Position numbers and translations under genes: made by a program
Shown: piece after piece, positions 39,457 to 47,573 of the stretch
How the letters are laid out: each line of letters starts with the position of its first letter
Numbering within the stretch: position 1 is the first letter of the stretch
The notes under the pieces: model-generated
Seen by the model: only the letters and a program-made list of their open reading frames with translations
The model's database searches: none
What the model was told of the DNA's origin: nothing
Assembly (NCBI RefSeq): GCF_014217565.1
Contig: NZ_CP043661.1
Location: forward strand, 5,146,001 to 5,210,000
DNA length: 64,000 nt
Reading direction: 5' to 3'
Origin: Kribbella qitaiheensis
Lineage (GTDB): Bacteria; Actinomycetota; Actinomycetes; Propionibacteriales; Kribbellaceae

Positions 39457-41003
39457 CAGTCAGGGAGCAGGAAGTCGTAGTCGGCCTCGACGGTGATCGT
39501 GTCCATCTGGGCCTTCTGGAGCTTGCCGGAGTAGTCCCAGTTCAGCGACTGCCAGCGGGTGAACTGGTCGAGCACCCAGATGCCGCTCTGCCGGGACCCG
39601 TTGCCCGACTTGCCGTTGCCGCCGAACGGCAGATGCGCTTCGGCGCCCGAGGTCGAGTTGTTGACACTCACCATCCCGGCCGAGATGCCCTGCGCGAACC
39701 GGAACGCCTTGTTCGGGTCGGTGGTGTAGATCGAACTCGACAGCCCATACCCGGGTTTGTTGCCCAGAGCAATCGCTTCGTCCAGGGTCGAGTACGTCGT
39801 GATGCCGACGATCGGCCCGAAGGTCTCGTTCAGGAACAGCTCGTCGTCCGACCGCACGCCGTCCACGATCACCGGGTGGTAGAACAGCCCGACCGAAGGA
39901 TCTCCGACAAACCCCGCTCGCGGGTTGTCCGTGCCGACTCGGCCGGTCGACCCGATCACCTGGTGGTGCGCCGCGATCCAGCCCAGCGACTTCTCGAAGC
40001 CGGCCGCGAACTTCTCGTCCAGCAGCGGCCCGAACAGCACGTCCTCGCGAGGATCGCCCATCGCGGCTTCACGCACCGCAGTACTGAATCGCTCGACGAA
40101 CGAGTCGTGGACCGACTCGTGCACGATCACCGTTCCCAGCGACGTGCACCGCTGGCCCGCAGTACCGAAGCCGGAGAACAATGCGCCTTCGACGGCGAGG
40201 TCGAGGTCGGCGTCCTCGGTGATCACCATCGGGTTCTTGCCGCCGAGTTCGAGGCAAGGCGTCTGCAGGTGGCGGCCGCAGAGCTCGCCGATCCGGCTGC
40301 CGACCTCGCTCGAACCGGTGAAGCCGACCTTGTCGATCGTCCCGGCGGCGAGCGCCTGCTCGAGCCCGGCGAAGGTGTCGGCGCCATCGGCGTACACGAG
40401 GTTGAACACCCCCGCCGGTACGCCGGCGTGGGCGAAGATCTCGTAGAACGCGTTCGAGACGACCGCGGAGTACTCCGCCGGCTTCCAGACCACGGTGTTG
40501 CCGCAGAGCAAGGCCGGGACGATGTACCAGGACGGCACCGCGACCGGGAAGTTGCCGGCCGAGATCACCGCGACCGCGCCGACCGGGCGGCGGAAGGTGA
40601 ACAGCTGCTTGTCCGGCATCTCCGACGGGACGGTCTGCCCGTACAGGCGGCGCCCTTCGCCGATGAAGAAGTCGCAGGTGTCGATGATCTCCTGCACCTC
40701 GCCCAGCGACTCCGCGAGCGGCTTGCCGATCTCACGGGTGACCAGGGCGGCCAGGCGGGCCTTGTTCGCGGTCATCAGGCGGCCGACGTTCGCGATCACC
40801 TGACCGCGCTGCGGGGCGGGCAGGGCGGCCCATCCGTACTGCGCTGCCTTGGCCGCGGCCGCTGCCCGGGTGAACACGTCGGCGCCGGCCGAGCCGATGG
40901 TGCCGACCACGTCGGCGGTGTTCGCCGGGTTGGTGGACGGGGTGGTCCGGACCGGGTCGGGGACCCGTTCTCCGGCGACGACGGACAGGATGACGGACGA
41001 CAC
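39456..41003 (-). CDS. NAD(P)-dependent aldehyde dehydrogenase
   Basis: A 515-residue aldehyde dehydrogenase. The catalytic Cys is C286 in FGTAGQRCTSLG, the general base is E252 in CLELGGKNPMVI, and VISAGNFPVAVPSWYIVPAL with TVVWKPAEYSA is the nucleotide-binding part. NFPVAV and GQRCTSLG resemble the ALDH7 branch (alpha-aminoadipic semialdehyde dehydrogenase type) more than ALDH2. It is the first gene of a two-gene operon with the DAO oxidase, so the oxidase could make the aldehyde or imine that it oxidises. The palindromic repeat copy 2 lies 90 bases before its start. Confidence 0.9.
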   Translation of the reverse strand: MSSVILSVVAGERVPDPVRTTPSTNPANTADVVGTIGSAGADVFTRAAAAAKAAQYGWAALPAPQRGQVIANVGRLMTANKARLAALVTREIGKPLAESLGEVQEIIDTCDFFIGEGRRLYGQTVPSEMPDKQLFTFRRPVGAVAVISAGNFPVAVPSWYIVPALLCGNTVVWKPAEYSAVVSNAFYEIFAHAGVPAGVFNLVYADGADTFAGLEQALAAGTIDKVGFTGSSEVGSRIGELCGRHLQTPCLELGGKNPMVITEDADLDLAVEGALFSGFGTAGQRCTSLGTVIVHESVHDSFVERFSTAVREAAMGDPREDVLFGPLLDEKFAAGFEKSLGWIAAHHQVIGSTGRVGTDNPRAGFVGDPSVGLFYHPVIVDGVRSDDELFLNETFGPIVGITTYSTLDEAIALGNKPGYGLSSSIYTTDPNKAFRFAQGISAGMVSVNNSTSGAEAHLPFGGNGKSGNGSRQSGIWVLDQFTRWQSLNWDYSGKLQKAQMDTITVEADYDFLLPD

Positions 41004-41091
41004 GGGTGGGTCCTCTCGATCAGGGCGTTCGGGTCCGCCCAGCCTCCGTCACCGGCCCGGTCGTTGCCAACCCCCGCCGCCGGCGAATCGC

Positions 41092-41139
41092 TTGCGTCCG
41101 AACAACTGAGGGTTCTGCCCCACGGTGATTCGGACGCAA
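41092..41139. repeat. 48-base palindromic repeat, copy 2
   Basis: Same ends as copy 1 (TTGCGTCCGAA and TTCGGACGCAA), same length, and interior GCCCCACGG in register. Here it lies in the divergent gap between the aldehyde dehydrogenase gene and a membrane-protein gene, so it is not simply a terminator. Confidence 0.8.
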
Positions 41140-41189
41140 GGCGCGGGGGTACTGGGGTTCATCGTGGGTGGGCGTGTGAGCATTTGAGA

Positions 41190-41798
41190 GTGAGTGGTTC
41201 CCGGTTGAGCGATGAAGAGATCCAGGCGATGACGCCGTCCGAGCGGCGCGAGCTGGTCCAGCGGCTGGCTCTGACGCCGCGAGGACCGATCCTGAACCCG
41301 CAGACCATGCAGCGGATCCGGAAGTGGCGACTTGTACTGATCCTGCTCGCGGTGGCGGTGCTGATCCCGTGGACGGTTTACCTGGGAAACACGCTTCCGG
41401 ATCATTACGTGGCGCGGAACTGGGTGGCGACCTGGGTGGGCTTCGACAGCCTGCTGCTGGCGATGCTGGTGGCGACGGCGATCGCTGGTTGGCGGCGGCG
41501 TCAACTGCTGTTCCCGTTCGCCTTCGCGACCGGTGTCCTGCTGATCTGTGACGCCTGGTTCGACGTGATGACGAGTCAGCGGGGCGACGACCTGCTGCAG
41601 GCGATCCTCAGCGCGGCATTTCTGGAACTACCGCTCGCGTTCGTGCTGATCGCCGGCCCGTTGAGGCTGATGCGGTACGTCGCGATCCGGCACGGTCTGA
41701 TCGACCCTGACGTCAGGATGTGGCGGGTTCCGATCCCGATGCCCGAGCTCTGGCCCGATCGCAACCCGCAGGTGGTCGATCAGGATTCAGGCTTGTGA
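41190..41798 (+). CDS. Integral membrane protein of unknown function
   Basis: A 202-residue membrane protein. The N-terminal 45 residues are soluble and charged (LSDEEIQAMTPSERRELVQR); four helices follow: LVLILLAVAVLIPWTVYLG, WVGFDSLLLAMLVATAIAGW, LLFPFAFATGVLLICDAWFD and AFLELPLAFVLIAGPLRLM. GTG 41190 gives the complete charged N-terminus; ATG 41229 is an alternative. The WRRRQ and ICDAWFD patches are the most conserved-looking loops. I recognise no named family. Confidence 0.75.
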   Translation: MSGSRLSDEEIQAMTPSERRELVQRLALTPRGPILNPQTMQRIRKWRLVLILLAVAVLIPWTVYLGNTLPDHYVARNWVATWVGFDSLLLAMLVATAIAGWRRRQLLFPFAFATGVLLICDAWFDVMTSQRGDDLLQAILSAAFLELPLAFVLIAGPLRLMRYVAIRHGLIDPDVRMWRVPIPMPELWPDRNPQVVDQDSGL

Positions 41799-41863
41799 TT
41801 GCATTCACAAGCCTCTAGACTCGGGTCAAGGAGCCATGTCGCGAGACACGGGAGGTCCCACCC

Positions 41864-42349
41864 ATGACCGAGCGCAAGCCGCCCTCGATGAAGATGAACG
41901 ACTGGGTCGAGGCGCAGATCAAGCAGGCCCAGAAGCAGGGCGAGTTCGACGATCTCGCCGGCGCCGGGAAGCCGATCCCGAAGCTCGCCGACGCGCACGA
42001 CTCCGACTGGTGGGTCAAGGACTTCATCCGCCGGGAGAAGATCGACGCGGAGGTCCTGCTGCCACCGACGATGCTGCTGCGCAAGGAGAAGGCGCGGATC
42101 CGCGAGCACGTCCACAAGATGCGGACCGAGACCGAGGTCCGCGACTACCTGGAGGATCTGAACCAGCGGATCCTGGTCCAGGTGCGCGACGCCACCGGCC
42201 CGGTCATCCCCGTCGGCCGGACGGACGAGGACGAGGTACTGCGCGACTGGCGCGAGGACCGGGAAGCCCGCAAGACGGCCGGCCCAGAGCCCACTCCCGA
42301 GCGTGAGGCCGCACAGAAACGCAGCTTCTGGCAGCGTCTCTTCAGCTGA
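41864..42349 (+). CDS. DUF1992 (DnaJ-C28-like conserved domain) protein
   Basis: A 161-residue protein. WVEAQIKQAQKQGEFDDLAG, AGKPIPKLADAHDSDWWVKD and FIRREKIDAEVLLPPTMLLR are the conserved DUF1992 blocks, also found in DNAJC28 of eukaryotes, but no J domain is present. The remainder is charged and helical. The ATG at 41864 lies after a gap containing a 44-base leader. Function is unknown. The last eight bases overlap the convergent E1 gene. Confidence 0.9.
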   Translation: MTERKPPSMKMNDWVEAQIKQAQKQGEFDDLAGAGKPIPKLADAHDSDWWVKDFIRREKIDAEVLLPPTMLLRKEKARIREHVHKMRTETEVRDYLEDLNQRILVQVRDATGPVIPVGRTDEDEVLRDWREDREARKTAGPEPTPEREAAQKRSFWQRLFS

Positions 42350-44456
42350 TCGCCGCAAGGAGTTCTCGGGCAGCGGCCTCGATGGTCTCCTCGCTGAGCA
42401 GTACCTGACGGGCCGCGTCGCCCAGCGGCACGAACGAGTCTTCGCTGGTGACCCGGGCCAGCCTCCCGGCGTACCCGGAGTCGATCAGCGCGGCCAGCAC
42501 ACCCTCGGACACGCCACCCGATCGGCGGGTCTCGTCCGCGACCAGCACGCTTCCGGTAGCAGTTGCCTCCCGCAACAAATCCTCGATCGGCAACGGTGCG
42601 AGCCAGCGCAGATCAAGGACCCGTACGCCGGGCAGTCGCGCGGCCACGCGCAGGCTCATCGGTACGCCGTTGCCGAACGTGACGATGGTGAGCCGATCCC
42701 CGTCGCCGTACGTCCGGGCTCTCCCGATCGGCACATACGCGGTCGGGTACTCGGCCAGCCATCGTTCGTCGCCGCCGGTGATCAGATCCCGGCGGTGGTA
42801 AAGCGCGATCGGTTCGAGGAAGACGCAGACCGTGCCGTCGCTGCGAGCCGCCGCCGCGCAGGTGTGCAACATGGCCGCCGCGTCATCCGGACGGGACGGC
42901 GACGCGATCACGATCCCCGGGATGTCCCGTAGTACGCCGATCGCGTCGTCGTTGTGGAAGTGGCCGCCGAACCCCTTCTGATAGCCGTAGCCCGCGATCC
43001 GCAGCACCATCGGGTTGCTGTACTGCCCCTGCGAGAAAAACTTCAGCGACGCCGCTTCACCCCGCAACTGGTCCTCCGCGTTGTGCAGGTAGGCGAGGTA
43101 CTGCACCTCAGGGATCGGCAGCAGCCCGGACACGCCTGCTCCGAGTGCCAGCCCGAGGATCGACTGCTCGTCCAGCAAGGTGTCGAACACGCGGGCCGCG
43201 CCGAACGCCTTCTGCAGCCCGCGGGTGACGCCGTACACCCCGCCCTTGCGGCCGACGTCCTCGCCGAAGACCATCGCCTCCGGGTACGACGCGAGGATGT
43301 CCGTCAGGGCCCGGTTGATCGACTGACTCAGCGTGAGTGGGCCGCGCTGTTCGACGTGGTGTCCTGGCAGCGCCTTCGCGACGACCGTGGCATCCGGAAA
43401 GTGCAGCGGTGCGGCGACAGCCTCGGCCGACTCGAGTTGCGGCAGACCGGCGACCTCGCGCGCGATCTGCATCACCTCGGACCGCTTGTTCTCGTACAGC
43501 TCGATCACGTCGTCCGGAGTGCGGCCCGTGCCCAGCAGCAGCCGGGCCGTTCCGAGCAACGGATCCAGCTCCTCCTCGGCCAGCAACTCGGCCGGGTTCC
43601 GATAGGCGGCTTCCACGTCCGAACCGGCATGACCCATCAGGCGGACGGTGCGGAGCCGGAGGAACGCGGGCCGGTGGTTCCGGCGTACGAAGGTGACCGC
43701 TTCGGTCGCCATCGTCAGGGTGGCGGCGAGATCGGTGCCGTCGGCATCGAAGTACCGGAGGCCGGGGCGTTGCCCGTAAGCCTGTTTGATCCAGCCTTCC
43801 GGGGTACGCACGCTGATCCCGATCCCGTTGTCCTCGCAGACCAGCAGCAGCGGCATCGGCAGACCCTGGTACGACGCGTGCAGAGCCGCGTTGATCGCGC
43901 CGGTGGCGGTGGAGTGGTTCGCCGAGGCGTCGCCGAAGCTGGTCACCACGATCGAGTCCGCGGGCCACGGCGACGGTACGCCGAGTTTGGCGGCGCGTGC
44001 GATCGAGAAGGCGACGCCCATCGCGCGGGGCAGGTGCGACGCGATCGTCGAGGTCTGCGGGATGATCGCGAGCTCGTGCCGGCCGAACACCTTGTGCCGG
44101 CCGCCCGAGATCGGCTCGGTGGTCGCCGCGGCGACGCCGAGAAGGATGTCGCGAATGCCGTCTGTTACACCGTGCTGGGCTGCTCTGGCGAGGTAGAACG
44201 CTCCGGATCGGTAGTGCAGCAGGGCCGGATCCGTGGGCTTCAGCGCAGCGGCGACGGCGGCGTTGCCCTCGTGCCCGGCCGACCCGATCGTGTAGAACCC
44301 GAGCCCCTTGGACTGCAACCAGCGCGCGGCCAGATCGGCATGCCGGCTACCGAGTTGCGCGTCGTACAGACCACGCAGTACGTCGGCGGGATGATCGCAA
44401 GTCGCAGGTTTGAGCGCCGCGACCCGCTCGGCGAACAACTCGTCGACCTGGCTCAC
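42342..44456 (-). CDS. Fused alpha/beta E1 of a branched-chain-type 2-oxoacid dehydrogenase
   Basis: A 704-residue thiamine diphosphate enzyme with E1 alpha (about 1-350) joined to E1 beta (about 375-700). The TPP/Mg site is FGDASANHSTATGAINAALH ... CEDNGIGISVRTP, and the beta part has MVFGEDVGRKGGVYGVTRGL and FDTLLDEQSILGLALGAGVS. Such fused E1 proteins occur in actinobacteria and act on branched-chain or related keto acids with an E2/E3 partner encoded elsewhere. GDA replaces the usual GDG at the start of the motif, as seen in this fused group. No E2 or lipoyl protein is nearby. Confidence 0.9.
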   Translation of the reverse strand: MSQVDELFAERVAALKPATCDHPADVLRGLYDAQLGSRHADLAARWLQSKGLGFYTIGSAGHEGNAAVAAALKPTDPALLHYRSGAFYLARAAQHGVTDGIRDILLGVAAATTEPISGGRHKVFGRHELAIIPQTSTIASHLPRAMGVAFSIARAAKLGVPSPWPADSIVVTSFGDASANHSTATGAINAALHASYQGLPMPLLLVCEDNGIGISVRTPEGWIKQAYGQRPGLRYFDADGTDLAATLTMATEAVTFVRRNHRPAFLRLRTVRLMGHAGSDVEAAYRNPAELLAEEELDPLLGTARLLLGTGRTPDDVIELYENKRSEVMQIAREVAGLPQLESAEAVAAPLHFPDATVVAKALPGHHVEQRGPLTLSQSINRALTDILASYPEAMVFGEDVGRKGGVYGVTRGLQKAFGAARVFDTLLDEQSILGLALGAGVSGLLPIPEVQYLAYLHNAEDQLRGEAASLKFFSQGQYSNPMVLRIAGYGYQKGFGGHFHNDDAIGVLRDIPGIVIASPSRPDDAAAMLHTCAAAARSDGTVCVFLEPIALYHRRDLITGGDERWLAEYPTAYVPIGRARTYGDGDRLTIVTFGNGVPMSLRVAARLPGVRVLDLRWLAPLPIEDLLREATATGSVLVADETRRSGGVSEGVLAALIDSGYAGRLARVTSEDSFVPLGDAARQVLLSEETIEAAARELLAAIS

Positions 44457-44521
44457 TTGTCACAACCGCTCATCGCCATGCCGACGAGCCTAAGACCACC
44501 GTGGCCGCGTTGGTATGCCGG

Positions 44522-44980
44522 TCAGTCGACGGGTGGGGTGAAGTGGATCGCAGCCGACGCGGTGGTGCCGGCCCAGGTAATGGGGCTGCGGTGGGTTTCC
44601 CGCCAGCCGGCGCGGTTGTAGAGCGCGATCGCGGCGTGGCAGTTGTCCGCGACCTCGAGTGAGAGGGCCAGATCGTGCTCTGCTGCGACGGTTACGCAGT
44701 GGTCGAGGAGGCGGCGGCCCAGTCCGGCGCCGGTTTCGGCAGGGTCGACGAAGAGGCGCTCGACCAGTGCTTCACCCGGTTCTCCGCGGGTGACCACGAC
44801 ATGTCCTGTCACCCGGTCGTCGGTGCTGATCACCCAGCAGCCGAGCGCGTTCGGCGGGGTCAGCCAGTCGCGGGGATCGGCCGGCCAGTTGACCGGATAG
44901 GCGGCCTTGTCATGGACCGTGCGCAGGAACTCGATGCAGCGGTCGAGGTCTGCGTCGGTCCTGGGTCTGATCTGTGGCAT
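44522..44980 (-). CDS. GNAT-family N-acetyltransferase
   Basis: A 152-residue acetyltransferase. RPRTDADLDRCIEFLRTV is strand/helix 1, VERLFVDPAETGAGLGRRLL is motif A with the acetyl-CoA loop (GAGLGRRL), and SLEVADNCHAAIALYNRAGW is motif B. Substrate unknown: the family covers amino-group acetylation of antibiotics, peptides and metabolites. It is divergent from the membrane-protein gene at 45165, and lies downstream of the E1 gene in the opposite sense of reading (same strand, 65 bases upstream). Confidence 0.92.
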   Translation of the reverse strand: MPQIRPRTDADLDRCIEFLRTVHDKAAYPVNWPADPRDWLTPPNALGCWVISTDDRVTGHVVVTRGEPGEALVERLFVDPAETGAGLGRRLLDHCVTVAAEHDLALSLEVADNCHAAIALYNRAGWRETHRSPITWAGTTASAAIHFTPPVD

Positions 44981-45164
44981 TGGTCCACCCTCGCACGAGG
45001 CTCGAGTGGTTCGTGGATCCGCTCGGGGAAGGGCAGCTGGGCGGGGCGCGTGGACGGGAACCGGCGGGGGTGGTTGTTCGTTCTTGTGGTGTCGAGGGCC
45101 GCGTGGGGTGGCAGTTTTCGCGGCGAGGGGCGAGGCTACCCAACAGGGTGTCCCTTCACAACGG

Positions 45165-45845
45165 ATGAGCGAGTCAGGCGCGATGGACGTTTCCCCCAGG
45201 GTTCAGCGGTTGGCGATCGCTGCGGGCGTGGGGATCGGCACGGCCGGGCTGCTGGCGGGAGTGCTGCTGCTCGGCCCGCTCGCGGCTTCCCTCCTGCTCG
45301 TCGTGGTGTTCGCGCTGATCTGGCCGCTGGCGGCGGTGATCCGGCATGTCGCGGACGACGCGCCCTTCCAGTCGCCTGTCCTGGTCGCTTCCTGCGCGGC
45401 CGGGGCCGTGCTGTGTGTTCCCGGGGTGGTTCGCCTGCTGGCGTGGGGAGCCATCGGGCTGGCGATCGCGCTGGTCGCCGCGGCGGTCGGGATCGTGTTC
45501 GACCTGGTGGTGCCGCACGGGCGACGAACGAAGCGGCGGCACCGACCGGCGTACAAGGCGCTGTCGGAGCTGAGCCGGACCACCCGGGTCGAGGACGAGC
45601 GGTTGATCGCCTCGCTCCAGTGCCCGCTGAGCATCGAGGAACTCTGCGGGGTCTGGTGCGAGACGGCCACCACGCTGGCGGAAGGCGCCGGCGCCCGGGA
45701 CAGGCAGGCGGTCGCGGAGGTGCGCCGGATCTGCCTGGACGAGTTCGAACGCCGCAACCCGGCCGGCTTCAACCGCTGGATCGCAGCCGGTGCCCCCGCC
45801 AACCCCGGCAACTACCTCCTGCCCGAGCCCGAAACCGGCAACTAG
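45165..45845 (+). CDS. Membrane protein with cytoplasmic C-terminal domain
   Basis: A 226-residue protein. Hydrophobic segments are at about residues 14-40 (LAIAAGVGIGTAGLLAGVLL), 42-58 (LLLVVVFALIWPLAAVI), 70-85 (VLVASCAAGAVLCVPGVV) and 88-108 (LLAWGAIGLAIALVAAAVGI). The C-terminal half is soluble and includes IASLQCPLSIEELCGVWCET and RRICLDEFERRNPAGFNRWI, a compact helical domain with three Cys. ATG 45165 was chosen; ATG 45183 six codons later is an alternative. The family is not recognised. A domain of this type at the C-terminus also occurs in other actinobacterial membrane proteins of unknown role. Confidence 0.7.
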   Translation: MSESGAMDVSPRVQRLAIAAGVGIGTAGLLAGVLLLGPLAASLLLVVVFALIWPLAAVIRHVADDAPFQSPVLVASCAAGAVLCVPGVVRLLAWGAIGLAIALVAAAVGIVFDLVVPHGRRTKRRHRPAYKALSELSRTTRVEDERLIASLQCPLSIEELCGVWCETATTLAEGAGARDRQAVAEVRRICLDEFERRNPAGFNRWIAAGAPANPGNYLLPEPETGN

Positions 45846-45953
45846 TGCCCCGTGTCGGAGACCGGCGCTAGCTGAGCAGAGGCACCGCGCTCGGCGCGTT
45901 CGACTCGACCCGGCTCGCCACCTGGCGGATGCTGATCGACGACAGCCGCTGGC

Positions 45954-46613
45954 TCAGCCGAGAAGGAGTTTGGTCACGGCTTCGGCGGTCGACTCGGCCG
46001 AGGCCGGGTTCTGGCCGGTGACGAGTCGGCCGTCGGTGACGACCTTCGGAGCGAAGTCCGGTCCCGGGTGGTGCTTGGCGCCGCGCTTGGTGAGTTCGTC
46101 GGCGAGCAGGAACGGCACGACGTCGGTCAGTCCGACCGCGGCCTCTTCGGCGTTGGTGAACCCAGCAACGTCCTTGCCGTCGATCAGGTAGCTGCCATCG
46201 GAGAGCTTCAACTCGATCAGCGCGGAAGGGCCATGGCAAACAGCAGCGACCACGCCGCCACCTTCGTAGACAGTGGCGGCCAGCTGAGCCAGGTCCGTGG
46301 CGCCTGGGAAGTCCCACATCGTGCCGTGCCCACCGGCATAGAAGATCGCGTCGTAGTCGGCGGCCTTCAGGTCAGTCGCGGTAGGCGTGTTCTTCAAGTC
46401 CAGCGCCGCGAAGAACTCCTGCTGTACGGCGTTCTCCTCGTCGCGGCCGTCGACCGGCGGTTCACCACCGGCGACGGAAACAACGTCGACCTCGAAGCCG
46501 GCGGCGCGGAAGACGCTCCACGGTTCGGCGGCCTCGGAGGCATAGAAGCCGGTCCGGCGCCCGGTGTCGCCGAGGTCGGAGTGGCTGGTCAGGGCAATCA
46601 GTACGCGTGTCAT
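45954..46613 (-). CDS. DJ-1/PfpI-family protein (Hsp31-like glyoxalase III/deglycase type)
   Basis: A 219-residue class I glutamine-amidotransferase-fold protein. The nucleophile elbow is VVAAVCHGPSAL with C126, and FYAGGHGTMWDFPGATDLAQ is the family signature. An early Glu (FYASEAAEPW) supplies the acidic partner of the Cys. This size and the GGHGTMWDF motif place it with Hsp31/glyoxalase III-like members that detoxify methylglyoxal or repair glycated groups. It is divergent from the LysR gene, 72 bases apart, which may regulate it. Confidence 0.9.
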   Translation of the reverse strand: MTRVLIALTSHSDLGDTGRRTGFYASEAAEPWSVFRAAGFEVDVVSVAGGEPPVDGRDEENAVQQEFFAALDLKNTPTATDLKAADYDAIFYAGGHGTMWDFPGATDLAQLAATVYEGGGVVAAVCHGPSALIELKLSDGSYLIDGKDVAGFTNAEEAAVGLTDVVPFLLADELTKRGAKHHPGPDFAPKVVTDGRLVTGQNPASAESTAEAVTKLLLG

Positions 46614-46685
46614 GTCCCCATCATGGACAGACCGACCCATCGGAAACCAATAGCAATATGTCGACGAAGCCATAAGATTCCCGAT

Positions 46686-47573
46686 ATGAGCGTCTCGCTG
46701 GACCTGCTCCGCAGCTTCCTCGCCGTGCATCGGTCCGGATCCATCACGGCCGGCGCGGAAACCCTCGGGTTGTCCCAGCCGACCGTGACCGCGCATCTCA
46801 AGTCCTTGGAGGCGGCGCTCGACCGGCCGCTGTTCGTACGGCAAGCCCGCGGCGTGCACCCCACGGCGGCCGGCGACGAGTTGGCCCGCCGGATCGCCGA
46901 GCCGATCGACGCCTTGCATGGCCTGGTCGTCGACGAGGTGGACGATCCCGTCGCGGCCACGGTCCACCTGGGCGGGCCGTCGGACTTCCTGTCCGACCAG
47001 GTGCTGCCGGCGTTGGCCGATCGCCTCGCCGCCGGGCTCCAGGTGCGAACCAGGTTCGGATTGCCGGAAGAGTTGCTCGACGGGCTGGTGAGCCGGACGC
47101 TGGATGTGGTGGTCAGCTCGATCCGGCCGCGGCGGGCCGGCGTACGGATCACTCCCTTGTACGACGAGTTGTTCGCGCTGGTCGCCGCGCCGCAATGGTC
47201 TCCGGGCAAGCCTGTGACTTCACCCGAGCCGCTGCGGAAGATCCCGTTGGTCGCGTACGCCGAGGAGGCGCCGATCATCCGGCGCTATTGGCGCAGCGTG
47301 TTCGGTGTACGGCTGACCCGGACGGCGGACCTCGTCGTACCGGATCTGCGCGGCGTACTGGCCGCAGTACGGGCGGGTGCGGGCGCGAGCGTGCTGCCGA
47401 CGTACTTGTGCGATCAGGCGCTGGCCGTCGGCGAACTTGTGCTGTTGGCCGAGCCTGAGTTGCCACCGTTGAACACCCTGTACGTCGCGACGCGATCGGA
47501 CGCCGGCCCGAGAGGCCCGGCCGCATCAGTACGCGACGAGCTGCTCCGAGCCTTCAGGCAGCCTTCTTCTTAG
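46686..47573 (+). CDS. LysR-family transcriptional regulator
   Basis: A 295-residue LysR protein: LLRSFLAVHRSGSITAGAET, LGLSQPTVTAHLKSLEAALD and RPLFVRQARGVHPTAAGDEL form the helix-turn-helix, and the effector domain begins with ATVHLGGPSDFLSDQVLPAL. ATG 46686 is the natural start; the longer upstream frame is the antisense of the DJ-1 gene. It is divergent from the DJ-1/PfpI gene and most likely regulates it. Its 3' end overlaps the convergent ku gene by 20 bases. Confidence 0.92.
   Translation: MSVSLDLLRSFLAVHRSGSITAGAETLGLSQPTVTAHLKSLEAALDRPLFVRQARGVHPTAAGDELARRIAEPIDALHGLVVDEVDDPVAATVHLGGPSDFLSDQVLPALADRLAAGLQVRTRFGLPEELLDGLVSRTLDVVVSSIRPRRAGVRITPLYDELFALVAAPQWSPGKPVTSPEPLRKIPLVAYAEEAPIIRRYWRSVFGVRLTRTADLVVPDLRGVLAAVRAGAGASVLPTYLCDQALAVGELVLLAEPELPPLNTLYVATRSDAGPRGPAASVRDELLRAFRQPSS

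Noticed and set aside
39201..41798. A plus-strand open frame of 865 codons
   Set aside because: Most of it is antisense to the aldehyde dehydrogenase and DAO genes with Arg/Pro/Gly-rich sequence. Only the part from GTG 41190 is a credible membrane protein.
45846..45953. Possible C-terminal coding scrap between two convergent genes
   Set aside because: The short frame ending ASRVESNAPSAVPLLS looks protein-like but is too short and has no recognisable family.
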